A stretch of DNA of 42,261 nucleotides, taken from NCBI GenBank assembly GCA_009731375.1, contig BJOX01000128.1, positions 331,147-373,407 of the forward strand. Direction: 5' to 3'. Shown piece after piece: positions 1 to 9,665 of this stretch. This DNA is from Paulinella micropora (taxonomy: Eukaryota > Cercozoa > Imbricatea > Euglyphida). The translations under genes were made by a program, and so were the position numbers. How positions within the stretch are numbered: position 1 is the stretch's first letter; each line of letters starts with the position of its first letter. Below the pieces are notes generated by a model. It was not told the DNA's origin. It saw only the letters and a program-made list of their open reading frames with translations, and made no database searches.

Positions 1-2
1 AT

Positions 3-3000
3 TGCAAGGTCAGCAAGAAGACAGCGATTGTGACAGTCACATCGCCTACCCAAATGGACGAGCAGCTGTTTTTAAACTACAAGCCTAGCGTTGATGTTAC
101 TACTTGTCCTCAGGACACATATCCTCGCTGGCTCAAGGAGGCCGCTTCAAGGCGTGCAAAAATACCTGTGTAGTTTCAGAAGACAGATGGAGGCAATGTG
201 TATTTTATTGTGCCTGAAAATGAATATCCTTTCCCTTTGAGGTCTGTTTCTATGGCGCAAGAGGATAAAGTTGGCTTATTGAGATCCATATCCAGGGGCA
301 CTGCAATGCCAACATTGCAGCGCTCTTACTCCCTGTCCTTAGAGGAAAAGATGAGGCTTTTGAACAGTATTTCTCCTACATCGGACGACACTGGCTTGTG
401 CAGGACAAGCTCTGAAATGACTGTCATCGCGCGCACTGACTCCACTGGCTTGGGCAGGATGAGCTCTGAGATGACTGTCGTCGCACGCGCGTCTAGCTTC
501 AAAGTATGTATAATATTTTCAATCTGCCCATCCGATACTAGTACTAGCTCACTGTACAATATTTAGGGTTCGCTTGACCCTGGTCTGCTTCTAGCTGATG
601 ATGAACCCATATCAAAAAGGGTCACTGATTATTTGTATTGTTTTCCTTAATATTTATCTAAATAATTCTCTTGTTATTCTTTCTATCTTATATCGTTCTC
701 CATCATGTCCTCCAGGCTAAAGCTAAAGCTGCTGCGCTCGCCGTTTACTCAGTCGGCAAAATGGTCACTTGTTATCTGTTTATCTCATAAATATTTTTCG
801 TAATGATATATAACTTATGATTAGGCTTCCTTGGAGGATGGCAGTGTCTCTCAGACTAAGACGCCGATGGGTTCCAGATTGACAGTTCCTACGGGATCGC
901 CGGTCTGAACTTAACTTTCACAGCTATATTCCAAACTAGTTGTTCCAATGGTGTGATGTAGAGTGTGCTGGTCAGGGAAGAGAACGTCATCGACTTCAGC
1001 GTGCTATGCAACTTCGATTCAATGCTTCCGTTGGCTCCAGAGTCTGAGGAGGTGCCAAGCAGGAAATACTCCATCGATGACTTTGAGGATTCGACCACGC
1101 CTGTATACCAAGTCATGGGATTGCTGCCGCCGATGGTGTACCGACATCGTAAGAAGCCTTCACGTCCTTACAACATGAAGAAACGCAACCCAGGCAGCGT
1201 CAAGCTGCAGAGGCCTGCGGCGTTCGAGAAGTATTTGGGCATGACTTTTACGGAGCTTCAACACTTGGTGAATTCAGTTTGTTGCGACAAATGGAAGTGC
1301 TACTCATTTGTAGATACGCGTGATGTCATGGAGGCACGAGCGAAGACTTGTTCTATGTCTTTGAGCGAGCTATACAGTTGGGCTGTCGGCCAACTGGAGG
1401 CTATGCAGAAAAACGATGGCTCATTTCAGTACATGTACCAGACTGAGGCTATTTGCAGAGCGGCTTGGCAGCGAATTCACGCGGTCAGCACTGCAGTATT
1501 GAACAGAGCCCACAAGCTCTTGGCGAACAACAACAAGGTCTTTGCGAAGCTGTCGTCCGCACAGCCAGTCACTGAAGATCTTGTGGCGGTGCTGCTTTGT
1601 GAGAAATTTTCGACCAGCCCAGAAATATGCAGCGACGGCAAATGGAAGCTTCAAGAGATGGCGCGTGACGCTGGTGTCCACGAATACGTGCGCGACAACT
1701 GGAAGGACATCGTTGAGCGGTATGCAAACGGGATCTGCGAAAGCATCCGCGCTGACAGACCGCCTTCGAGTGTGACGATAAACAAGGTTTGGACGGCTGA
1801 CTTTTCGCAAGTTGAGTTCATCAGGGGTAATTTCGCATTGATCGTGTTGTTCCAGTCTCACACTGTTACGTTTGTGTTTTAGATGGTGATTTTGCCAAGT
1901 GTGAATTTTGCACTGAGCTGGCAGCGGAGCATTCGATAGGTTTCAAGACGGAAACTGATGCTCAGGACTGGCGTCGGAGAAGTCGATTGCATAGCAAGTT
2001 GCATCGAGAAGCCCGGGTAGCCAGCATGATTCGAAAGAAGGGTGCCCCTGTCGACCAACATTCCACTGTGATTTCAACTGACATGAAACCTCCATTCAAA
2101 GTTCCTTCTTGCCGCCGCAGAGCAAAAGACTTCAAGGGGAAAATAGTCTTCAGGCTATGTCTTGGCATGACTACCTGTTACACGACCGACACTCATTTCG
2201 TTTTTGCGTATCTCGAAGGCGCAGTGGAGCATAACGTGAACAGCAATATCACTATGCTGGCTTCGATTCTGCATTGGGAGCTGTGGGATCGACGCACTAT
2301 GGCATCGTGGAAGCTGTACCTGGAATGGAATGGAGCAGGCAACAACACAGCGTGGGCCATGCTTGGCTTTGCCTCTGATATTGTCGACAGAGATGTCAGG
2401 GGAGAAGTCCAGACTCATCGAAAGCCTCCAGGGCACGGTCACGACTGCGACGACCAAGACTTCAGGGTGATGGACATTGGTTTGAAAAGCTCGTTCTTCG
2501 TTACCAACATCGCCCAAGCTCTCTTCAAGGCCATGTTGGCCTTCAAAACCAAGCGAGATCGCTACGTGCTGTTGATTCTCGGCTGCAACTACGACTGGCA
2601 AACTCATTACAGTCCCTGCATGAACAAGCACATCAAGCACTACAACAGGCCGTTGGCATACCGAATCAAGAAGCTGGAGCCGGGAGCGCTTCCGACTGCG
2701 GAGATCAAGACATGGGGGGATGCCCAAAAGGAGTGGCACGGGGAGCACGACAACGTGAAAGGGGCGCCACTTCAACTGTTCGTCAAGCGTCCAGGTCAAT
2801 TTTTATCATTTCTTTTCCTTGGCTGTGTTGTTCATAGACAACGTTAATATTACTGTAACATACTAATTCTCCTTATTCTGTGTGTTTTTTTCTTTCAGAG
2901 ACTGACCTTCCACTGAAGCTCCCTGTCGGCCACTTTGTCAATCCCCGACTCAAAAAAGATATTCGGTATCTGGCATCCAAATACTGTGGTGAGGATGAAA

Positions 3001-4036
3001 AGGCATGGATCGAGGAGATGCTTGCGGGTAAGAATCTCACCAGAATTGAATTCGACGGTGAGTACATGGACGGTGGATTGCCCGGCCGTCCAGCACACAT
3101 GTCCTGCACTGACGCGAAGGGGACGGAGTGGAGAGTAGAGTTTCGCCTCATCGACGAACTTCCTGTCAACTTTTGGGAGTTGCCGCCCAATCGTAAAGAA
3201 AAGATGGAAGGTCTCACGCGGCTGACACAGGAAGAGTTAATGTCGTTACCGCGAACTTACTTTTGCAACGACAGAGAGGCGCCTGCACATCCAAAGTGGG
3301 TCGGCGCGAGGGAGCTCACTGCAGAGGAGAAGTTCGCACAGGATGTGGCTTTCAACTTTGCCTCAGCACCGTGGCGTAAGGTGTCGCTACTTCTTAGCGA
3401 AGCAGCAGACAAGGAAGCCTTTGCGGCGAGCCAAATGGTGATAAAGGAGCTCAAGTATTGGCTTCGAATGCATGGCGTATCCACCCAAGACGGAGATCGC
3501 AAACAATTCAAAAAGGCTCAGCTTATCGACGTGGCATGGAGCCATTTTCAGGTTTGTGATTGCGGCCTCCAGGATGAGCTCTCTGCTGATGCTGCAGCTC
3601 CAGCACCTCAGCATGCTTCGGATTCAGACGGAGATGGTCGATTTTCATTTCTCATAGCTAGTATAATTGTATGCTCTGCTATGTATCGTAGCTGCATGAT
3701 GATTACATTGTGTTGGTAGTAGCTGGGGTAGCGAATGGCATTGGTAGTGGCGCTCGCGGTCGTCGAGCAGGTCGGGGACGTCGCCGCAAACGCAGGGCTG
3801 CTAATGCGCAAAGGGGACGAGGAGTCTATCGCAAGCGCGCACGTGAACCGCGCGAATCAGAGACAGAGCCATCGCGGCGCAGGCGCCGTCGAGTTCCTGG
3901 TCCGGAACCGTGGGAATGCACCATCTGCCACTATGAAAACGAGGAGGGAGGCGACAGGTGTGGCCTCTGCTCGTGGGATGATCAATCAACGAGCGACCAA
4001 TCAACGAGCTCAGATTCGGATCTGCCGCTCCTGTAG
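3..4036 (+). CDS. DUF7869-type transposon-like protein with C-terminal RanBP2 zinc finger, 5' partial, multi-exon
   Basis: Eight exons can be joined in one frame: 3-503, 567-620, 716-763, 825-902, 962-1826, 1883-2794, 2899-3636 and 3720-4036. Every inferred intron (63, 95, 61, 59, 56, 104 and 83 nt) is AT-rich, begins GT and ends AG, and the phases match. The exon at 1883 opens with a CEFCTEL zinc-knuckle-like motif. The exon 1883-2794 carries the signature of the eukaryotic DUF7869 family: an N-rich stretch after LYLEW, then LGF, then PPGHGHDCDDQDF, corresponding to the family's PVGHTHEDID. A transposase-like role is inferred from the family's repetitive, mobile-element-like distribution and is not demonstrated. 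The last exon has an Arg/Gly-rich stretch and a RanBP2-type finger (WECTICHYENEEGGDRCGLC). Exon 1 contains an internal duplication (TGLxRxSSEMTVxAR twice) and one in-frame TAG at 171-173. The gene enters from outside the window, so its start is unknown. Confidence 0.7.
171..173 (+). other. In-frame TAG within exon 1 of the DUF7869-type gene
   Basis: The frame is open on both sides (CKVSKKTAIV... before, FQKTDGGNVYF... after) and is interrupted only by this TAG. A 12-nt intron at 168-179 (gtgtagtttcag) would remove it but is implausibly short. A nonsense change from CAG is the simplest reading, which would make this copy inactive. Confidence 0.55.
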
Positions 4037-5144
4037 AAGTCCTCCAATCTACAAACGTGGAAGTTTTTATGTACATCCGCCTGCAATCGTGCGTCTGAAT
4101 ATGTTTCGCGTGTTTATTTAGGTATCTGAACAGGCGCTTGGGTCATCGTCCACTTTTTCGTTTGATTTGAAATTGATCTGATTGTAGAGCATATAAGGTA
4201 GCTACTATTAAAGAAAAGCATTTTGATTGCATCTGTTTTGTATGAACCTAGTTGCTGTCACGTCCTCACTGACAATCCCTTTATTCACCCCACACACCCA
4301 CCCACACTCCACCCCCTTCATCTCTCACCCTTCTAAAAGCATCTTTCTAAGGAAATTAAACAATAATATAATAATGATATGGTAATAGTAGCAGTAATAA
4401 TCATAAAGCTAATAAGAACAGGTGCATCACATCGGACTTACATCGATTCCTCACCTCCGCCCCTACCCCTACCCTACCGACACGTCCCCCTACCTAAAAA
4501 AAACTAAGTCCGCAAGCTAATTTGTGAGTAGAAGTGAGGAAAATAAAGTGAAATAATGCTATAATGATAAATAAAGCTGGTTTCCTTTGTTACCGCAACG
4601 ACACGCTGTTATATTCTGATTGCAGACACCAAAAAAACATAGAAAAATCATCGTAAAACGTGGTTTCGGACCGGTCAAAAATCAGTCTTTTTTTAAGTTA
4701 AAGTGATTTAATATTAATAAAAACACTTTTTGTTATCATTCCTATTCTTTCTACAAACAGTGGAAGCAATATAAATAAGCTCCTGTTAGTTTGGGAGAAA
4801 TTGACATAATGTCTTGAAAATTTTCGGAAAAAGTGACCCCCCCTAGTTAGCAGTTTTCTTTGTTGTAAGGTGTCCTCGATTTGGAAGGTGTGGTGGCCAG
4901 GGGTGTGGGACTGTGAGGTCGAGAATGGGGGACTGGGTCGTGGCAATAGCCGTACATCCACATGAGGTACATTGGTCCGAGGAGGAGGTGTGGCACATCC
5001 ATTTGGCGATGGCGTCGTTACCATTTTTGTCCTTAATGTTTCGTAGTAGTTTGAATATGCCTTGGATAGAGAGGCGTGGTGGTGCGGCAGTTCGGGGACG
5101 TAGACGGTGGTGGATGAGTTGCAGGGTAGTCGCTTGTTGGAACC
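4037..5144. other. Non-coding AT-rich spacer
   Basis: There is no convincing gene here. It holds a pyrimidine/CA-rich stretch near 4285-4330, ATA/AAT-rich sequence near 4360-4430 and 4540-4760, and a few T- or A-runs. Open frames in 4698-5396 on the minus strand are the antisense of the downstream zinc-finger gene. Base composition resembles the introns of the left gene more than the GC-rich block to the right. Confidence 0.6.
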
Positions 5145-6203
5145 ATGAGCAACCTTCGTGATCACAGACGAATCCACACTGGCGAGAAGCGTTACGGTTG
5201 TACGCAATGTACTATGTCGTTTACAAAGGCAGACGATCTTAAGAGGCATATCCGTATCCACTCGGGGGAACGACCGTACCAGTGCCATGTATGCGCGAAG
5301 AAGTTTGTGCAACCTAGCGCGCTCAAATCGCACCTTCGTATCCACACTGGGGACAGGCCGTACCAGTGCCCTGAATGCAAGCAGACGTTTACACAATCAA
5401 ACTCGCTCACAATACACATGCGTTCCCATTCGGGGGATAGACCGTACCAGTGCCATGATTGCAGTCAGCGCTTTATGTCCGCGGGACACTTGAGACAACA
5501 CGAGAGGAGGCACGAGGAAAGCAAGAAATGGAAGCACATATGTGCCTTTGCGTCCTTCAGCACGGCCAAGTTCCAGGCAGGCCTGCTCCAGTGCACCACA
5601 CGCTGCAAAACGGAGCGGGCGTTAGACGACCACGTACAGCGGTGCCATACGGCTGAGGGCATTGCCAAGCGCTTCAAGAGCGAGCAACAGTTGGCTGAAT
5701 TTCTCACTGCCCAGGGCTGGGCGTTTGACCGCGACTTTGCCAATGCAATTATCTACAAGCACTGCGACTCTCAGATTACGCCAAAGTTCGTTGGAACCGT
5801 CAGCTCGCGCCCCGACTTCCACTTGCTCAAGTTCCAGTCGCTGCCCGCCGGCCGCAAATGTCTGCTATTGTTGTGCAACGACGAGTTTGCGCACCGGCGG
5901 TACCGGTGCGAGCTCGGGCGCATGCTCCAGATTAACACAGCACTAGCAGCCAACGAGAACTTTAAACAGTTGCCAATTGTGTACATACGCTTCAACCCGC
6001 ATTGGTTCGAGGTGGACAACGTTCTTCACGACCCGCCGCTGCAGTCTAGGTTTGAGCGCCTGCAGCGACTGCTGACAGACATTGAGGCAGGACACACGCC
6101 GTTGCAGCCGACCGGTTTATCGCTCATGTATTTGTACTACGACCGGCAGACCCCTGCACTCGATGCACAGCCTTGGCGACAGTTAGCAAACGCCCTGTAT
6201 TAG
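5145..6203 (+). CDS. C2H2 zinc-finger array fused to a PD-(D/E)XK-like nuclease domain
   Basis: The 352-residue product begins inside a first finger (only its two histidines, H7 and H11, are encoded). It then has four complete C2H2 fingers (C19-H39, C47-H67, C75-H95, C103-H123) joined by canonical linkers such as TGEKRY and TGDRPY, as in sequence-specific DNA-binding arrays. After a Cys/His-containing linker (about 130-170), residues 180-290 show the order RPDF (222-225), NDEFAHRRY (245-253), CELGRM (255-260) and IRFNP (281-285). This resembles an uncharacterised restriction-endonuclease-like module seen in algal, oomycete and giant-virus proteins, recalled as RPDF, DExQH, CExxR, IRxNP. Catalysis is inferred. 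The ATG at 5145 has an in-frame TAG about 18 nt upstream, so the missing half of finger 1 is either truly lost or on an unrecognised upstream exon. Confidence 0.75.
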   Translation: MSNLRDHRRIHTGEKRYGCTQCTMSFTKADDLKRHIRIHSGERPYQCHVCAKKFVQPSALKSHLRIHTGDRPYQCPECKQTFTQSNSLTIHMRSHSGDRPYQCHDCSQRFMSAGHLRQHERRHEESKKWKHICAFASFSTAKFQAGLLQCTTRCKTERALDDHVQRCHTAEGIAKRFKSEQQLAEFLTAQGWAFDRDFANAIIYKHCDSQITPKFVGTVSSRPDFHLLKFQSLPAGRKCLLLLCNDEFAHRRYRCELGRMLQINTALAANENFKQLPIVYIRFNPHWFEVDNVLHDPPLQSRFERLQRLLTDIEAGHTPLQPTGLSLMYLYYDRQTPALDAQPWRQLANALY

Positions 6204-6262
6204 GCCACCGAAGACACCGGCGATGGCAATATTAGGCCACCGAAGACACCGGCGATGGCAAT
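6199..6262 (+). repeat. Perfect 32-bp tandem duplication spanning a stop codon
   Basis: The unit starting ATTAGGCCACCGAAGACACC occurs at 6199-6230 and again at 6231-6262 without a mismatch. The TAG stop of the zinc-finger/nuclease gene (6201-6203) lies in the first copy, so the duplication lies in the 3' flank and leaves the protein unchanged. Confidence 0.95.
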
Positions 6263-6470
6263 TCGGAGGTTGCGTTAGCTTTGCGCGAGTGTGTGGTGCT
6301 GGTGGAATGAAATGCTTTCCGACGGTGGCGATCATCAAAACATTTGCTTTAATTTTTTTTGGTGTGACTAGAAATTAAATTGCTAACTTTAAGAAAAAAT
6401 ACAACTTGCTTCTTTTCCGGGGGGTAGTACTAAACCTAAGATGTTTCAATGAAATTATTGGAAACAAATA
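6263..6470. other. AT-rich spacer between convergent genes
   Basis: This is a convergent 3' spacer between the zinc-finger/nuclease gene (+) and the membrane protein gene (-). It contains T- and A-runs around 6350-6400 and no open frame worth reporting. Confidence 0.6.
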
Positions 6471-7513
6471 CTATGACCCAGGGCCCAACTCCGGTGGGCC
6501 TGCCGTTGGCAGAGGCTCTAGTTGCTGGGGTGCTCCTTCATGCGGGTCGGCGAGTAGGTGCTTCTGGTAAACACGGCGGCAGCACCTGCGCGTGACGGTC
6601 TGCCCCAGCCCTTTGAGCAGAGAGAGCTGGCCCATCAACAGCAGCAGCACCACGAACGGATCGGCGCGCCCGTGCCGCTCGCACAGGTATGGGCCAAACA
6701 GGGAGTCTGGATATTTTTGCGCGAGGGCTGCGACCTCTTGTTCACGGGAGCCTTCGTAGCGGGTGCTCAGCCAGGGTCCCGCCGGTAGCATTAAATCAGG
6801 CACCCCTGTCTCGTTCCAATTGCTAGAGTCGTCCGCGCTGCAGGCTATTGGAGGTATAGCAAATATTTCATCCCAGGCTGGCCAGCTCTGATGTGCAGCA
6901 TCGTACTCCTGGATATCCTTGTCCACGTCAGAAAAGGTGCAGCCAAACGACTCTAGTGTCTCGTTGTTGTACCACACCTAGCACACCAAATTACATTCTA
7001 TGTGCTCGAATTCTTTGGTAACGTTTGTTAGCTAGCTTTTTTCGAGTGCTTGGAATATGTTTCAGGCGTGACCTCGTAAAAGATTTCGAGGGTTTTGGCC
7101 TCGTCCACGTCCGTGTGCTTCAGGTGAAACTGCAGCCCTACGTAACCAGTCGTAACCTGGTACTTGAGGCTGACACCACGCTTGGTTTGCGTCCACGCAG
7201 TCAGCGCCGCGGCAGTTTCGGCGGATGTCATGCCAGGCACGTTCTTGAACTTGAAGTAGGCGTTAGTAATATAGACGTCAGTGTCTGGATCCCAAGAGGT
7301 CTCCAGCTCGAATTCACCGGAGCGCTGCAGCTGGCAGCCATCCTGCCAGTAATCTTGGAGCTCGTAGTAGCGCCCACCGTACTCGACGTAATAGATAATC
7401 AGAACAGAAGAACTTAGCAGCACAAACAGCAAAAAGCAGAACGAGATTTGCAGCCGATCGAGGAAGCCCCGCACTTGTGGTGGCTTCTGGGCCTCCAAGT
7501 CAAACAGCGACAT
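6471..7513 (-). CDS. Membrane-anchored hypothetical protein, probably two exons
   Basis: I do not recognise the family. Exon 1 (7513-7073) starts MSLFDLEAQ and has a strong hydrophobic segment (ISFCFLLFVLLSSSVLIIYYV), followed by a probable lumenal or extracellular domain rich in aromatic and charged residues. The upstream frame stops after KKAS at 7028. A second open frame (6977-6471) starts immediately after an in-frame TAG and has no ATG. A 95-nt intron at 6978-7072 (minus-strand donor GAG|GTCACG, acceptor GCTAG|GTGTGG) joins them in phase 0, giving about 315 residues with a second hydrophobic stretch (PFVVLLLLMGQLSLL). The GTC donor matches those inferred for the leftmost gene. The alternative is two separate ORFs. 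An upstream in-frame Met at 7621 is unlikely, because that extension lies in the repeat element. The gene is divergent from the C2H2 gene at 8209. Confidence 0.55.
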
Positions 7514-7765
7514 TGATCTGTGAGTCGCAGGGCGCGCGGGATTTTGTGCGAAAGGCTTTAGGAGCGCGGTGGGGAGAGACAGGCTTCGGGGATTGGGGGG
7601 GGCCGCGACTGTGAGGGCCAAACAGAACTAAGCGTAGATAGGGGGGGGGGGGCGCACTGCCACCCGCGGCCCCCCCCCTTGCCCTCATCTGCACGGACCG
7701 ATGGAGGAAAAAAAATGCAAGGAAGAGGTAGGAGCCGCTTGCTCGGTCATGCGGCGAAAAAAGGG

Positions 7766-8080
7766 CAAATGCCGCAATTTGCGCGAAGTTAGACACATTT
7801 TTTTGCCGCAAATTGCGGCACGTAGCTAAAAATTTTTTTTCGGTGCAGGACATTTCGGCAAGAACAAAATGTCGAAGGAAAATTTTTTGGGGAAACGGGG
7901 ACGGGCGGGGAGAAATTTTTCTAATTTTTTTCCCCGCCCGCTCGCCTTTCCCCAAAAAATTTTCCTTCGACATTTCGTTCTTGCCGAAATGTCCTGCACC
8001 GAAAAAAACTTTTTAGCTACGTGCCGCAAGTTGCGGCAAAAATGCGCGAAGGTCTAATTTTGCGCAAATTGCGGCATTTG
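7766..8080. repeat. Long imperfect palindrome in copy A
   Basis: The left arm (7766 to about 7916) and right arm (about 7921 to 8080) are reverse complements with few mismatches. They share CAAATGCCGCAATTTGCGC, TTGCGGCACGTAGCTAAAAA, GGTGCAGGACATTTCGGCAA and GAAGGAAAATTTTTTGGGGA. Each arm contains a smaller hairpin (GACATTT paired with AAATGTC). The centre is AT-rich. Mirror-image open frames on the two strands here are by-products of the palindrome. Confidence 0.9.
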
Positions 8081-8125
8081 GTACAAACACAGATAAAAAG
8101 TTTTTTTTTGGTGCAACGCCCGGGA

Positions 8126-8141
8126 GGGGGGGGGGGGCCGG
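8126..8141 (+). promoter_or_regulatory. G12-CCGG tract upstream of the C2H2 gene
   Basis: A run of 12 G followed by CCGG lies about 70 bp before the ATG at 8209, on its sense strand. It is one of about ten G-tract/CCG(G or C) sites in spacers. Its role as a promoter-proximal or G-quadruplex element is inferred from recurrence and orientation only. Confidence 0.35.
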
Positions 8142-8143
8142 TT

Positions 8144-8159
8144 TGTGAGGATCCTCACA
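8144..8159. repeat. Perfect 16-bp palindrome
   Basis: TGTGAGGATCCTCACA is its own reverse complement and lies 50 bp before the C2H2 start codon. It could be a dimeric protein-binding site or a chance BamHI-centred palindrome. Confidence 0.5.
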
Positions 8160-8208
8160 TTGTCTTTTTGTGTCCGCTAGCGGAACAAAAAAGGAAAGGG
8201 TCGGCAGG

Positions 8209-8826
8209 ATGGAACACACACCCGAATACTGGCTCCAGCTCGAGCCCTTGGCGGAGCTGGAGCCCCTGACAAATTCCCTTCTGTTAACAATTCCAGCCTT
8301 CAGCGGGGAGGCTGGGGGCGGCCCCACCACCACCACCACACGACGAAAAGGACATGTTTGCGGAGACTGCGGCCGAGCCTTCGCACGATCCCACGACCTT
8401 ACCGTCCACCGGCGACGCATGCACACCGCCGAAAGACCCTTTCCCTGTCCACATTGCGCCAAGAGCTTTGCGGTTGCCAGCCAACGCGCACTGCACCTGC
8501 GAAAACACACGGGACAAAAGCCCTTTGCTTGCCAGCATTGCCCGCGCACCTTTCCTGTCCCGGCTCAGCTGCGGGTTCACGTCAGGCGCGTGCATTTGGC
8601 AGAAAAGTCTTGGGTGTGTGGCTTCTGCGGACAGGGCTTTTTTAACAAAGACCTCCTCACCATGCACACGCGGCGGAAGCATACGCTCGAGAGGCCTTAC
8701 GCCTGCAAAGACTTTGGCCAGCCTTATTACGCAAACTACCTTTTACAAAGACACCGCAGAAAAAAGCACCCGGCCTTGCCTCTCTCCCCCCTAACCCCGG
8801 CGTCGAAGCCTAATATTATAAAATAA
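8209..8826 (+). CDS. C2H2 zinc-finger protein with five fingers, the last degenerate
   Basis: The 205-residue product starts at MEHTPEYW. A Thr-rich spacer separates an acidic/Leu-rich N-terminus (about 1-35) from five tandem C2H2 fingers. Fingers 1-4 (beginning HVCGDC, FPCPHC, FACQHC and WVCGFC) have all four zinc ligands. Finger 5 (YACKDFGQPYY...HRRKKH) has Phe in place of the second Cys and is unlikely to bind zinc normally. Linkers of HTAERPF/HTGQKPF type suggest DNA binding, so a transcription-regulator role is inferred. The ATG at 8209 is preferred over an upstream GTG. The 3' end overlaps the CoiA-like gene tail to tail by 36 bp. Confidence 0.8.
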   Translation: MEHTPEYWLQLEPLAELEPLTNSLLLTIPAFSGEAGGGPTTTTTRRKGHVCGDCGRAFARSHDLTVHRRRMHTAERPFPCPHCAKSFAVASQRALHLRKHTGQKPFACQHCPRTFPVPAQLRVHVRRVHLAEKSWVCGFCGQGFFNKDLLTMHTRRKHTLERPYACKDFGQPYYANYLLQRHRRKKHPALPLSPLTPASKPNIIK

Positions 8827-9249
8827 GTCACGTTTTTTTTTCATTAAAAGAATTTTTAAGTTGCCTAACACACTGCAGCCTTCGAAATTTTTCCGGTGGG
8901 CTAGGCGGCAGGCTTGCGCCGAACGGCACGCCGGCCACTCGAAGGTGATGCTTGACAGCTTGGCCTGAATAAACTTCATGGCTAACAATTTTTGAAGCTC
9001 TTCCACGCCATGAGCTCTGGCGTCTTCCGGCTCAAGCGGAGCCAAATGTCTGAAGTGTGGGAGGCTCTTGCCGTTCTGTGCAAGCGCAAGGGTCAGCGGC
9101 TTTTGGCACTGCGGGCAGCTGAGCTTGTCCCTCCATAACTCCTGGTTTGACAACGCTTCCTGGATAGTCACGAGACAGGCAAGCGCCGAAAGTTGGTGCG
9201 CACCGCTTTCGGTGCCTCCGGTGCCAAAAAAACGCCCAAGATCCATCAT
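8791..9249 (-). CDS. CoiA-like zinc/nuclease-family protein, probably C-terminally truncated
   Basis: The 152-residue product starts at tandem Met codons (9249/9246). A CPQC zinc knuckle is followed by PHFRH and then RAHGVEELQKLL, matching the start of the CoiA-like family as I know it (CPxC, HFxH, ExxxHxxxK, then a PD-(D/E)XK nuclease core). A later FEW...C motif is also present, but the expected nuclease core is not, and the last ~25 residues (LLMKKKRDLFYNIRLRRRG) look like read-through of AT-rich 3' sequence. The gene may be truncated or frameshifted. It overlaps the C2H2 gene by 36 bp on the opposite strand. Upstream lies an N-gap at 9338-9635. Family assignment is tentative. Confidence 0.45.
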   Translation of the reverse strand: MMDLGRFFGTGGTESGAHQLSALACLVTIQEALSNQELWRDKLSCPQCQKPLTLALAQNGKSLPHFRHLAPLEPEDARAHGVEELQKLLAMKFIQAKLSSITFEWPACRSAQACRLAHRKNFEGCSVLGNLKILLMKKKRDLFYNIRLRRRG

Positions 9250-9337
9250 CAGCGAGGTTTGTGGTTTTTTTGAGAGGTACTGGTGCGTTGTGCTCCAACG
9301 GAGCGGGCAAAGTCGGGGGGGTGTAGAAGGGCACAGG

Positions 9338-9635
9338 NNNNNNNNNNNNNNNNNNNNNNNNNNNNNNNNNNNNNNNNNNNNNNNNNNNNNNNNNNNNNNN
9401 NNNNNNNNNNNNNNNNNNNNNNNNNNNNNNNNNNNNNNNNNNNNNNNNNNNNNNNNNNNNNNNNNNNNNNNNNNNNNNNNNNNNNNNNNNNNNNNNNNNN
9501 NNNNNNNNNNNNNNNNNNNNNNNNNNNNNNNNNNNNNNNNNNNNNNNNNNNNNNNNNNNNNNNNNNNNNNNNNNNNNNNNNNNNNNNNNNNNNNNNNNNN
9601 NNNNNNNNNNNNNNNNNNNNNNNNNNNNNNNNNNN
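9338..9635. other. Assembly gap in a divergent promoter region
   Basis: 298 N between the CoiA-like gene (-) and the coiled-coil gene (+). The right edge is a long G-tract. Open frames running through the N are artefacts. Confidence 0.95.
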
Positions 9636-9665
9636 GGGGGGGGGGGGGAGGGGGGTTTGGGGGGA

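Larger units (their letters stand above)
7528..8141. repeat. Dispersed palindromic repeat element, copy A
   Basis: It is homologous along most of its length to 11207-11800. Shared landmarks in order are GGGCGCGCGGGATTT, a G-tract followed by a C-tract, GGAGCCGCTTGCTCGGTCAT, GCGGCGAAAAA, a ~315-bp palindrome, GGTGCAACGCC and a terminal G-tract. In this copy GGGGGGGGCCGCG (7595-7607) and its inverse (7665-7677) form a G/C-tract inverted repeat. It fills the space between two divergent genes. I see no transposase and no clear target-site duplication. Confidence 0.8.

Noticed and set aside
171-173. Reassignment of TAG to glutamine
   Set aside because: TAG is used as the terminal stop of several genes here (for example at 4034-4036 and 6201-6203), so the internal TAG is better read as a lesion.
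4698-5396. 232-codon minus-strand ORF
   Set aside because: Antisense of the zinc-finger array plus AT-rich spacer, with no domain.
7813-8057. Matching ORFs on both strands reading MSKENFLGK
   Set aside because: Mirror products of the long palindrome, not genes.
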